Origin: Desulfobacca sp. 4484_104
GTDB lineage: Bacteria > Desulfobacterota > Desulfobaccia > Desulfobaccales > Desulfobaccaceae
Reading direction: 5' to 3'
Length of the DNA stretch: 64,000 nt
Assembly (NCBI GenBank): GCA_002049795.1
Contig: MUKC01000004.1
Coordinates: forward strand, 1 to 64,000
Of the stretch, positions 1 to 8,128 are shown piece after piece. Each line of letters opens with the position of its first letter. The stretch's first letter is position 1. The notes beneath the pieces were generated by a model. That model saw nothing but the letters and a program-made list of their open reading frames with translations, was not told where the DNA came from and ran no database searches. The translations under genes were made by a program, and so were the position numbers.

Positions 1-84
1 CGAAATCTGGCCCGGCTATGTGCTGAGGGTTACCTGAAACAGCGGCAAGAGATGGGATTTCCTTTGCTCAAGCAGGCGGCCTGA
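1..84 (+). CDS. glyQ: glycyl-tRNA synthetase alpha subunit, C-terminal end (partial)
   Basis: The left edge cuts this gene; 27 codons and a TGA stop remain. The encoded tail (RNLARLCAEGYLKQR then EMGFPLL) is the usual C-terminus of the alpha subunit of the two-subunit (alpha2beta2) glycyl-tRNA synthetase, which carries the aminoacylation site. The beta subunit gene begins 23 bases downstream, which is the normal glyQ-glyS arrangement and supports the assignment. No start or promoter is visible. Confidence 0.85.
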   Translation, partial: RNLARLCAEGYLKQRQEMGFPLLKQAA

Positions 85-107
85 GCCAAGGGCTAAAGAG
101 GGGTAAG

Positions 108-2180
108 ATGGCACTGCAACTGCTAGTTGAGATTGGCACTGAAGAAATCCCGGCCCGGTTTATTCCACCGGTCTTGGAAGAAATGAAGACCTCCTTCCAG
201 AAACGTCTGGACCAGGAACGCATTCGGGTGGCAGAGTTGAGCACCATGGGGACGCCGCGGCGGCTGGCTCTGATGGGGCGCGACCTTGCTGCCCAACAAG
301 ACGAAATTACCGCCGAGATTATCGGTCCCCCGCAGACCGTGGCCTTTGATGCGGAGGGCCGTCCGACCCAGGCGGCCCAGGGTTTTGCCCGTGCCCAAGG
401 TGTGACGGTGGCCGACTTGGTGATGGTGTCCACGGAGCGCGGGCCTTATCTGGCGATAAAAAAGAGTACTCCGGGGCAGCCCACCCGGCAGCGGTTGCCC
501 GAGATTCTCCCCGAATGGATCCTGGGGTTGTCCTTTCCCAAATCCATGCGCTGGGGGTCGGAGACTATTACCTTTGCCCGACCGATTCACTGGATTGTCG
601 CTTTGTTGGGAGATGAGGTCATCCGTTTTAGCCTGGGTGGAGTCAGCAGTGGAGCCGTAACCTATGGCCACCGGTTTATGGCCCCACAGGCCATCACCCT
701 GGTGGCTGCCGATTCCCAGGCCTATCTCAAGGCCCTGGAGCAGGCCTACGTGCTGGTGGACCCGGTGGCGCGGCAGGAGAAACTGGTCAAAGAGCTGGAG
801 CAGGCCGCGGCCCAGGTTAACGGTCAGGTGGTCCACAACCCGGAGTTGGTGCAAGAAAATACCTTTCTGGTGGAATTTCCCTCGACTTCGTGCGGCAAAT
901 TTGAGGCTAAGTTTCTGGAGCTGCCGGACGAGGTATTAATTACCGCCATGCGCGAACACCAGCGCTATTTTTCCTTGCGGGAGGCCTCGGGGAAACTGTT
1001 GCCGCATTTTATCGCCATCAACAACACCCTGGCCCGAGATCCCCAGGTGGTACAACAAGGGCATGAGCGGGTGCTGCGGGCTCGCCTCAGTGATGCCATG
1101 TTCTTCTTCCAGGAGGATAGCAAAATACCCCTGGATAACTGGGTGGAGGAACTGAAAGGTGTGGTGTTCCATTCCTTGTTGGGCACCTCGTACGAAAAAA
1201 TGGAACGCTTCCGAGCCTTAGGCCGGTATCTGGCCGAAAGACTGTCGCCGGACAAAGTCGAAGCCGTCAGCCGGGCCGCGACGTTGTGCAAGGCCGACCT
1301 GGTCAGTGGCATGGTGGGGGAGTTTCCCAGCCTGCAGGGCGTCATGGGGCGAGAATATGCCCGCCGGGCCGGGGAGGCTATAGAGGTGGTGGAGGCGATT
1401 TTTGACCACTATCTGCCCCGACATGCCGGGGATCGACTGCCCGACAACCAGGTAGGGGCGCTGGTCGGCCTGGCCGACCGCCTGGATACCATCTGCGGGT
1501 GCTTTGGAGTCGGGCTGATCCCCACCGGCGCGGCCGACCCTTATGGCCTGCGCCGTCAGGCCCTGGCGATTATCAATATTCTGGCGGACAAGAAATTTTA
1601 CCTGGACCTGGCTGCGGCCATCGGCTTCAGCCTTAATCTGCTACAGGACAAACTGACGGCCGCGTCCGAGCAGACTGGGGCGGAAGTGCTGGACTTTTTC
1701 CGCGCCCGACTGCATCACCTGCTGACCGGCGAGGGCTTTAGCTTTGAAGTGGTGGATGCAGTCCTGTCAACCGCCTTTACCGATGTGGTGGAGGCCCTAG
1801 AGAAGGTCCGGGCCTTGCAAGAAGTGCGTCGCAGCCCCGATTTTCCGGCTTTGGCGGTGGCCTTCAAACGGGTGATCAATATTTCACGGGATACCCCGCC
1901 GGGCCCTATCGACCCAAAGTTATTTGAATATCCGGCCGAGCATGATCTGCTGGCCGCCACCGAACAGATGGAAGCCACAGTCAGCCAGGCGTTGCCGGCC
2001 CGCGACTACCCCGCGGTCTGTCGGGCCTTAGCCGCACTCAAAGAGCCAGTGGATCGCTTCTTTGACGACGTCTTGGTGATGACTGAGGATTTATCCCGGC
2101 GGCACAACCGACTGGCCCTGCTGGTACGGATCAGCCAGACCTTTTTAAAAATGGCGGATTTCTCCCGGATTACTATCTGA
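108..2180 (+). CDS. glyS: glycyl-tRNA synthetase beta subunit
   Basis: 690-residue beta subunit of cytoplasmic glycyl-tRNA synthetase, involved in tRNA(Gly) binding. The N-terminus MALQLLVEIGTEEIPARF is diagnostic for GlyS, and the length matches the family (about 690). The central part contains the HD-like fold segment and the C-terminal part (around residues 580-680) looks like the DALR-type anticodon-binding helix bundle. It follows glyQ by 23 bases with a GGGG-rich ribosome site before ATG 108, so the two are co-transcribed. The gene looks intact. Confidence 0.97.
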   Translation: MALQLLVEIGTEEIPARFIPPVLEEMKTSFQKRLDQERIRVAELSTMGTPRRLALMGRDLAAQQDEITAEIIGPPQTVAFDAEGRPTQAAQGFARAQGVTVADLVMVSTERGPYLAIKKSTPGQPTRQRLPEILPEWILGLSFPKSMRWGSETITFARPIHWIVALLGDEVIRFSLGGVSSGAVTYGHRFMAPQAITLVAADSQAYLKALEQAYVLVDPVARQEKLVKELEQAAAQVNGQVVHNPELVQENTFLVEFPSTSCGKFEAKFLELPDEVLITAMREHQRYFSLREASGKLLPHFIAINNTLARDPQVVQQGHERVLRARLSDAMFFFQEDSKIPLDNWVEELKGVVFHSLLGTSYEKMERFRALGRYLAERLSPDKVEAVSRAATLCKADLVSGMVGEFPSLQGVMGREYARRAGEAIEVVEAIFDHYLPRHAGDRLPDNQVGALVGLADRLDTICGCFGVGLIPTGAADPYGLRRQALAIINILADKKFYLDLAAAIGFSLNLLQDKLTAASEQTGAEVLDFFRARLHHLLTGEGFSFEVVDAVLSTAFTDVVEALEKVRALQEVRRSPDFPALAVAFKRVINISRDTPPGPIDPKLFEYPAEHDLLAATEQMEATVSQALPARDYPAVCRALAALKEPVDRFFDDVLVMTEDLSRRHNRLALLVRISQTFLKMADFSRITI

Positions 2181-2185
2181 ATGAT

Positions 2186-2257
2186 AGTTTTCAGTTTTCT
2201 GTTGAAAAAAAGCGAAACTAACAACTAAAATTAACAACTAAAAAACTGAAGTTCTTA
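2186..2257 (+). repeat. A-rich intergenic inverted repeat (CAACTAAAA type)
   Basis: The spacer after glyS holds a low-complexity inverted repeat: a left arm with CAGTTTT and GTTG, and a right arm with CAAC and AAAACTG, plus two tandem copies of AACAACTAAAA. Similar A-rich units recur at 20527-20586, 36876-36955 and 55325-55377, so this is a dispersed repeat class. It could fold as a weak hairpin after glyS. Confidence 0.5.
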
Positions 2258-2270
2258 AAAAGGCTGTTGG

Positions 2271-3203
2271 ATGGAAAAAACCAGGAAATTCACCGGTAAG
2301 ATTCGCGATAACCCGATTGTTGCCTTGGAACGGGGCACTTGTGAAGTGATGGCCACTCTCTGGGAAGAATATTTTACTGAACTCATCGGGATGGAACCCA
2401 AGTCAGGGCGCTTTAAGGAGCTGGAAGGCCGGATCAAGCGCGAGGCCAATTTTGAGCGTTTATACCAGGAGTGGAATGACTTGACGGTACCTGAAAGAGG
2501 TTTCCGGTGGTATCAATTACTGGAGATCACCAAGAAACATAAACGCAATACCGAAGGCCTCTGTGTCCGCTGTGGAGAATGCTGTCGGCGGCATACTCCT
2601 ACCTTGATGCTCAGCGATCTGCGTCTCTTTCAGAACAATGTCCTGAGTTGGACCGACGTCTATACCTTGAGGACCGGGGAAAGAGTGTCGTCGCCCCGGA
2701 GCGGCGAGGTGTTTGCCTTGCCCGAAGAGCGGATCAAGATCCGGACGCTTCCCGGCTCCCGGCAGTGCCTGTTCTATCGGGAAGAGCCGAACCGCTGTCT
2801 GATCTATGAGCAGCGGCCCCAGCAATGTCAGGCCCAGGCCTGTTGGCATACCGAAGAAGAACGTCCCCCACAGACTGAGACTCCGCTCAGTAGGCGCCAG
2901 CTCTTTGGTGACCTAGCGGAATTATGGGAATTGATCGAAGCCCATGAACAACGCTGTGCCTATTTGCGGTTCGAGAAGGCGGTGCAGGAAGTCGCGCAAG
3001 GCGGGGTAGAGGCTCAAGAAGCGTTATTTGACCTGCTCCATTTTGATCACTACCTGCGTCAGATGTTGATTGATGACTGGGAAGTCCCGGCGCTGGCCAC
3101 GAATCTGTTGTTGGGCCGGTCACTCAGCCAACTCCTGGGCCAGCTGGGTATTAAAGCTACTATGACGCCGGACGGAATTTTTCAGTTGGAGCCTGCTGCA
3201 TAA
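2271..3203 (+). CDS. YkgJ-family cysteine cluster protein
   Basis: 310-residue protein with a C-x2-C-G-x-C-C motif at residues 98-105 (LCVRCGECCRRHTP) and a second cysteine set around residues 165-195 (QCLFY, RCLIY, QQCQAQACW). This is the pattern of the YkgJ/UPF0153 'zinc- or iron-chelating' family, which resembles an Fe-S or Zn cluster binder; the family's reaction is not established. The N-terminal 90 residues and the C-terminal 100 residues are lineage-specific extensions without a fold I recognise. It stands alone between glyS and alaC. The start ATG 2271 follows a spacer with little Shine-Dalgarno signal. Confidence 0.75.
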   Translation: MEKTRKFTGKIRDNPIVALERGTCEVMATLWEEYFTELIGMEPKSGRFKELEGRIKREANFERLYQEWNDLTVPERGFRWYQLLEITKKHKRNTEGLCVRCGECCRRHTPTLMLSDLRLFQNNVLSWTDVYTLRTGERVSSPRSGEVFALPEERIKIRTLPGSRQCLFYREEPNRCLIYEQRPQQCQAQACWHTEEERPPQTETPLSRRQLFGDLAELWELIEAHEQRCAYLRFEKAVQEVAQGGVEAQEALFDLLHFDHYLRQMLIDDWEVPALATNLLLGRSLSQLLGQLGIKATMTPDGIFQLEPAA

Positions 3204-3401
3204 CCCGCTTCTAGGTATATCATCTCTAAAAATAAGCATTGCAGAGGGGGGCCACAGCTTGATGGTCCCCTTGGAGGGGCCTTCTATTGTCCGAAAGCTA
3301 GCTAAACTAGGTCTATTGGTTAATCCTAGATAAAATTGCCAGCTATTGAAGTTCACAAAATCTAATGGTGATTAGGCCTTAGAGACAGCCATGCAGAGGG
3401 T

Positions 3402-3431
3402 TTGACAAATCATGGTTATTTGATGTAATTA
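3402..3431 (+). promoter_or_regulatory. putative sigma-70 promoter of alaC-hom
   Basis: TTGACA at 3402-3407, then an 18-base spacer and TAATTA at 3426-3431, lies about 30 bases before alaC. The rest of the 3204-3461 spacer has a GC hairpin at about 3246-3272 (GGGGGCCA against TGGTCCCC) without a T-run and no gene. Pattern match only. Confidence 0.45.
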
Positions 3432-3461
3432 TTAATTATTTAAAAAAATTCTGGGCCGCTG

Positions 3462-4658
3462 ATGGCCGTAAAGGAAACCGTAATGGAAGAATTTCCCCGC
3501 ATGAAACGGTTGCCGGAGTATGTCTTTGCCACCGTCAACGCTTTGAAGATGGAAGCTCGGCGACGGCAGGAAGACATCATCGATTTAGGCATGGGCAACC
3601 CTGATCTCCCCACTCCTCAGCATATTGTTGCCAAATTGCTCGAAGCGGCGCAGAAACCTCATAACCATCGCTATTCTGCCTCCCGTGGCATAACCAAACT
3701 CCGGGGGGCGATCGCCGATTGGTATAAACGCCGCTATGATGTTGACATCGATCCGGAAACCGAAGCCATTGCTACCATCGGCGCCAAGGAGGGTCTATCC
3801 CACTTGGTGTTGGCGACCAGCAGCCCCGGCGAAGTGGTGCTGGTCCCTAATCCTACCTATCCCATCCATGCTTATTCCGTGGTCATCGCGGGTGGCGACT
3901 TGGTGAGCATTCCGCTAGATCCTGACCGGGATTTTTTTGAGGATCTGGTAACCATCACTCGGCTTATTCAACCACGGCCCAAGATGCTGATCATCTCTTT
4001 TCCACATAATCCCACTACCGCAGTGGTCGATCGACAGTTTTTTGAGAAGGTGGTGGCCTATGCGCAAGAATATAATGTCATGATTGTTCATGACTTTGCT
4101 TATGCCGACCTGGTCTTTGATGGCTACGTGGCTCCGAGTTTCCTGGAGGTGCCGGGAGCCAAGGAGGTCGGGGTGGAACTGTTTTCGCTGTCCAAAAGTT
4201 ATAGTATGCCGGGCTGGCGCTTAGGTTTTACAGTGGGCAACCCGAAATTAGTGCACGCCCTGACCCGGATCAAGAGCTACCTGGATTACGGGGTTTTTCA
4301 GCCGATTCAGATCGCCGGCATCATCGCCTTAAATGGCCCGTACGAGCCGGTGCTAGATATTGTTAATACTTATAAGGAACGACGCGACGCCCTCTGTCGC
4401 GGTCTGAAACGCATCGGCTGGCGAGTGGAGCCGCCCAAAGGGACGATGTTTGTCTGGGCCAAGATCCCCAAGAAATTTCGCCACTTGAAGTCAGTAGAAT
4501 TTTCTAAAATGTTGATCAGGGAGGCCAAAGTGGCGGTCTCGCCCGGCCTGGGTTTCGGCGAATATGGCGATGAATACGTGCGCTTTGCCCTGGTCGAGAA
4601 CACACACCGGATTAATCAGGCGATTCGTGGACTGAGAAAAGTACTACAAGGAAAATAA
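3462..4658 (+). CDS. alaC: alanine transaminase / class I-II aminotransferase
   Basis: 398-residue PLP-dependent fold-type I aminotransferase. The sequence from [12 protein letters not shown] through YSASRGI and the PLP-lysine motif [12 protein letters not shown] (Lys245) matches the AlaC/YfdZ group, which makes alanine from pyruvate and glutamate; related LL-diaminopimelate aminotransferases are the alternative. The first usable start is ATG 3462; an internal ATG at 3483 is an alternative that removes seven residues. hom starts two bases after its stop, so the pair is translationally linked. Substrate cannot be fixed from sequence. Confidence 0.88.
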   Translation: MAVKETVMEEFPRMKRLPEYVFATVNALKMEARRRQEDIIDLGMGNPDLPTPQHIVAKLLEAAQKPHNHRYSASRGITKLRGAIADWYKRRYDVDIDPETEAIATIGAKEGLSHLVLATSSPGEVVLVPNPTYPIHAYSVVIAGGDLVSIPLDPDRDFFEDLVTITRLIQPRPKMLIISFPHNPTTAVVDRQFFEKVVAYAQEYNVMIVHDFAYADLVFDGYVAPSFLEVPGAKEVGVELFSLSKSYSMPGWRLGFTVGNPKLVHALTRIKSYLDYGVFQPIQIAGIIALNGPYEPVLDIVNTYKERRDALCRGLKRIGWRVEPPKGTMFVWAKIPKKFRHLKSVEFSKMLIREAKVAVSPGLGFGEYGDEYVRFALVENTHRINQAIRGLRKVLQGK

Positions 4659-4660
4659 GC

Positions 4661-5986
4661 GTGAAACCTGTCCAGGTGGGGCTAATCGGCTGGGGCACGG
4701 TCGGGTGTGGAGTGGCGCGCCTGCTTACCGAGAGTGGCAATCGCTATCACCAGCGCCTGGGAACGCAGTTAATCCTACGAAAAGTCGCGGACTTAGATTT
4801 AGAGACCCCGCGACCGATGAATCTTGACCCCCGGCTGCTGACCCGACAGGCTCAGGACATCCTGGATGATCCGGAAATCGACATCGTGGTGGAACTGATC
4901 GGCGGTGTCGACGCGGCCCGGGAGTTGGTGATGGTGGCTATTGCCCGGGGTAAACACGTCGTCACTGCCAACAAGCATCTGTTGGCTCTGTACGGCAATG
5001 AGATTTTCCAGGCCGCGGCCCAGGCCGGGGTGGAAATCGGCTTCGAGGGCAGCGTCGGCGGCGGCATCCCTTTGATTCTATCCCTGCGCCAGGGATTGGC
5101 GGCCAACCGGATTCAGGAGATGTTTGGCATTTTGAACGGCACCGCCAACTATATCCTGACCCGGATGGCCGCCGAGGGTGCTTCTTTCCAGCAGGCCTTG
5201 CAAGAGGCCCAGGATCAAGGCTATGCCGAAGCCGATCCTAGCCTGGACGTCGAAGGGACGGATACCGCGCATAAGCTGGCCATTCTGATGGCTTTGGCCT
5301 ACGGGGTGCCCATCAACTTTGAGGCCATCGCCATCGAAGGCATCTCCGATCTCGAGTTGGTGGATCTGCAATTCGCCCGAGAATTCGGTTATCAGATCAA
5401 GCTGTTGGCTATCACCCGGGATGACGGCGAGCGCATCGAAGCCCGGGTCCACCCGACCATGATTCCCTTGGACCATATCCTGGCCAATGTCAACGGTGCG
5501 TATAACGCGGTATACATCACCGGTGACGCGGTGGGGCCGATTCTGCTCTACGGCCAGGGGGCAGGGATGATGTCCACCGGCAGTGCCGTAGTTGCGGATC
5601 TGATTGAGTTGGCCCGCAATCTAACCCACGGTATCAAGCGGCGCTTGCCGGCTTTAGGGATTGAGCATGTCAGTCAGACCAACCGGGAAGTCAAACCCCT
5701 CGACGATCTGATCACCAATTACTATTTCCGCTTTGCCGCCCAGGATCGCCCGGGAGTGCTTTCCAAGGTGGCGGGTATCTTGGGTCAGAACCAGATTAGT
5801 ATCGCCGCGGTGATCCAGAAAGGCCGGGGCCTCCAGGAATCGGTGCCCATCGTTATGATCACCCATGAGGCCCGCGAAGCCCATGTCCGACAGGCGTTGG
5901 CGGCGATAGATCAACTGCCAGAAATTGCTCATAAAACTATACTCTTGCGCATTGAAGATCCAGGTCTCGATGCCGCGCAGATCTGA
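4661..5986 (+). CDS. hom: homoserine dehydrogenase
   Basis: 441 residues, GTG start. The N-terminal Rossmann domain has GLIGWGTVGCGVARLL (residues 7-22) and the ANKHLLA motif; the middle holds the catalytic domain with FGILNGTANYILTRM and EADPSLDVEGTDTAHKLAIL; a C-terminal ACT domain (FRFAAQDRPGVLSKVAGILG, about residues 350-430) is expected to give feedback control by threonine. It reduces aspartate semialdehyde to homoserine in threonine/methionine synthesis. It lies two bases after alaC and 60 bases before the phosphoglycerate-mutase-like gene, which together look like an amino-acid operon. Confidence 0.96.
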   Translation: MKPVQVGLIGWGTVGCGVARLLTESGNRYHQRLGTQLILRKVADLDLETPRPMNLDPRLLTRQAQDILDDPEIDIVVELIGGVDAARELVMVAIARGKHVVTANKHLLALYGNEIFQAAAQAGVEIGFEGSVGGGIPLILSLRQGLAANRIQEMFGILNGTANYILTRMAAEGASFQQALQEAQDQGYAEADPSLDVEGTDTAHKLAILMALAYGVPINFEAIAIEGISDLELVDLQFAREFGYQIKLLAITRDDGERIEARVHPTMIPLDHILANVNGAYNAVYITGDAVGPILLYGQGAGMMSTGSAVVADLIELARNLTHGIKRRLPALGIEHVSQTNREVKPLDDLITNYYFRFAAQDRPGVLSKVAGILGQNQISIAAVIQKGRGLQESVPIVMITHEAREAHVRQALAAIDQLPEIAHKTILLRIEDPGLDAAQI

Positions 5987-6048
5987 CTTGGCAACCTGGC
6001 ATATATGGGTCATATTTTTAAAAAAAGCTGTCTTGATCTGAGGTTTAG

Positions 6049-7254
6049 ATGAAATACGTTATCCTGATCGGCGATGGCATGGGGGATTATCCCCTGCCGG
6101 AATTGGACGGGCAAACCCCGCTGCAAGCGGCCCAGACCCCGAACATGGATTTTTTGGCCACGCACGGCGAACTAGGGCTGGTGCGCACCATCCCTTCCGG
6201 TATGGAACCGGGCAGCGACGTGGCCAACATGGCCATCATGGGCTATGATCCGGGCCGCTATCATACCGGCCGGGCACCGTTGGAGGCCGCCAGTATGGGG
6301 GTGTACCTGCAAGCGGAGGAAGTGGCCTTTCGCTGCAATCTGGTTACCCTACGCCACGAACCCGGCGGTGACATCTTTATGGAGGACTATAGCGCCGGAC
6401 ATATCAGCAGCGAAGAAGCCCGGGAACTGATCATCACCATCAATCAGAATCTGGGAAATGCCACCAAGCGCTTCTACCCGGGGGTCAGCTATCGTCATCT
6501 GCTGGTCTGGCAAGGGGGTCAGGATAACTGGCGCACCTATCCGCCCCATGATCTCACCGGACAGAGTGTCAGAGACTATCTGGGCGGGAAGGGGCCGGAA
6601 AAACCAGTGCTTGATCTGGTCAAGGCCTCGTGGCCGTTATTGGCGGAGCATTATATCAATCAACAGCGTCAGGAACGCGGGCTGAATCCGGGGAACTCGA
6701 TCTGGCTCTGGGGACAGGGGCAAGCGCCCCAGATGCCGACCTTGCAGGAACGATTTGGGTTGCACGGCGCGGTCATTTCCGCGGTAGATCTGATGCGCGG
6801 CTTGGGCATCTATGCCGGCATGAAGCCGATTCAGGTCCCCGGCGCTACCGGCTACCTGGACACCAACTATGCCGGTAAGGTGGCCGCGGCTTTACAGGCC
6901 CTGCAGGAAATTGACCTGGTCTATCTGCATGTCGAAGCTCCCGACGAAGCCGGCCACAGCGGGGAATTAAAGGACAAGCTGCTGGCCATTGAAGACTTTG
7001 ACTGCCAGGTGGTAGGTCCCATGCGGCAGGGATTGACATCTTTGGGGGCGCATCGGGTGCTGCTGCTCCCCGACCATCGGACGCCGGTCAAGGTGCGAAC
7101 CCATACCACCGAACCAGTGCCGTTTATAATCTACGATTCTCGTAAGTCCGAAAACAGACCGGAGCGCGGCTTTGACGAGTTCAGTGCCGAAGCTACCGGA
7201 CTATTCGTTGACCGGGGGGACGCGCTCCTGGAATATTTACTTGGCTTAAGGTAG
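6049..7254 (+). CDS. cofactor-independent phosphoglycerate mutase-like protein, probable homoserine kinase
   Basis: 401-residue alkaline-phosphatase-superfamily protein. The metal site starts MKYVILIGDGMGDYPL, the serine nucleophile region is PGSDVANMAIMGYDP, and the C-terminal metal cluster includes HVEAPDEAGHSG and LPDHRTPV. This is the ApgM-like group; a subgroup next to hom in genomes lacking thrB has been proposed to be an alternative homoserine kinase, and this gene follows hom directly. I therefore favour homoserine phosphorylation over glycolysis, as inference from context. TGAGG upstream of ATG 6049 is a good ribosome site. Confidence 0.8.
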   Translation: MKYVILIGDGMGDYPLPELDGQTPLQAAQTPNMDFLATHGELGLVRTIPSGMEPGSDVANMAIMGYDPGRYHTGRAPLEAASMGVYLQAEEVAFRCNLVTLRHEPGGDIFMEDYSAGHISSEEARELIITINQNLGNATKRFYPGVSYRHLLVWQGGQDNWRTYPPHDLTGQSVRDYLGGKGPEKPVLDLVKASWPLLAEHYINQQRQERGLNPGNSIWLWGQGQAPQMPTLQERFGLHGAVISAVDLMRGLGIYAGMKPIQVPGATGYLDTNYAGKVAAALQALQEIDLVYLHVEAPDEAGHSGELKDKLLAIEDFDCQVVGPMRQGLTSLGAHRVLLLPDHRTPVKVRTHTTEPVPFIIYDSRKSENRPERGFDEFSAEATGLFVDRGDALLEYLLGLR

Positions 7255-7289
7255 TTTAAATGGCGCGCAGACGGACCCGATGATAACCA

Positions 7290-8123
7290 TCAATCCGAGG
7301 ATGTTCCAAAGGTTGCTTGGAGATAGGTAATGGCGTTACGGAATAAATGCATCCCGGCCCCTTCCAGAGAGGGGGGAGGCTGATGTTGCCGCCGCCAGGT
7401 TTCTTTCTGGCGGGTCCAGGTGGGGTGTTGGGTAAATTGGATATAGGCCTCGGGGTGAGGCATCAGACCCAGCACCCGGCCGCTGGGGTCGCAGATCCCG
7501 GCAATATCGTCGAGGGAGCCATTAGGATTATCGGGGAAGCGGCCGTGCGCCGGATGGCCTTCCGGAGTGGCGTATTGGAAGACCACTTGTTGCCTGGCGA
7601 ATAACTCCGCCCGAACCTCAGGGGGAGCAAAAAACTTGCCTTCGCCGTGGCGCACCGGGAGTTCCAGATGGTTCAGGTGACGGGTAAATACCGAGCGTTC
7701 GGAGGCCACTTGGAGGTGCACCCAGGCATCCCGGAAATTACCGCAATCGTTGGGGATCATGGCTACCTGACGCCGGTTATAATCTCCGTTCAAGCCCGGT
7801 AATAACCCCATATTAACCAGCACCTGGAAACCATTGCAGATACCCAGAATTAGCTTTCCGTCCTGAATAAAATCAATCAGTTGAGACTGGAGGGCGAGTT
7901 TCAGGCGCAGCCCCAGAATCACCCCGGCCCCATGGTCATCGCCCCAGCTAAAGCCGCCGACCAGGGCCAGAAGATGAAAATCAGTGAGCCGCGCCTCACC
8001 GCAGATTAGTTCATTAATATGCACCCGCACGGCTTCGGCGCCAGCCTGAGCCAGGGCAAACTGGGTTTCATAATCACAATTCAAACCATAGCCACAAAGA
8101 ACCAACGCTTTGATGGGGGGCAT
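7290..8123 (-). CDS. purQ: phosphoribosylformylglycinamidine synthase, glutaminase subunit
   Basis: 277-residue class I glutamine amidotransferase. The nucleophile motif is LILGICNGFQV (Cys near residue 97), and the catalytic His-Glu pair is in LMPHPEAY. The N-terminus LCGYGLNCDYET corresponds to the PurQ motif usually reading G-x-N-C-D-x-E-T. It supplies ammonia to PurL in purine synthesis. It is longer than the common 225-residue form, matching the long PurQ type with an insertion before the C-terminal helix. It converges with the gene ending at 7254 and lies five bases after the secDF stop on the same strand. purL is not in the window. Confidence 0.93.
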   Translation of the reverse strand: MPPIKALVLCGYGLNCDYETQFALAQAGAEAVRVHINELICGEARLTDFHLLALVGGFSWGDDHGAGVILGLRLKLALQSQLIDFIQDGKLILGICNGFQVLVNMGLLPGLNGDYNRRQVAMIPNDCGNFRDAWVHLQVASERSVFTRHLNHLELPVRHGEGKFFAPPEVRAELFARQQVVFQYATPEGHPAHGRFPDNPNGSLDDIAGICDPSGRVLGLMPHPEAYIQFTQHPTWTRQKETWRRQHQPPPSLEGAGMHLFRNAITYLQATFGTSSD

Positions 8124-8128
8124 CGCTC

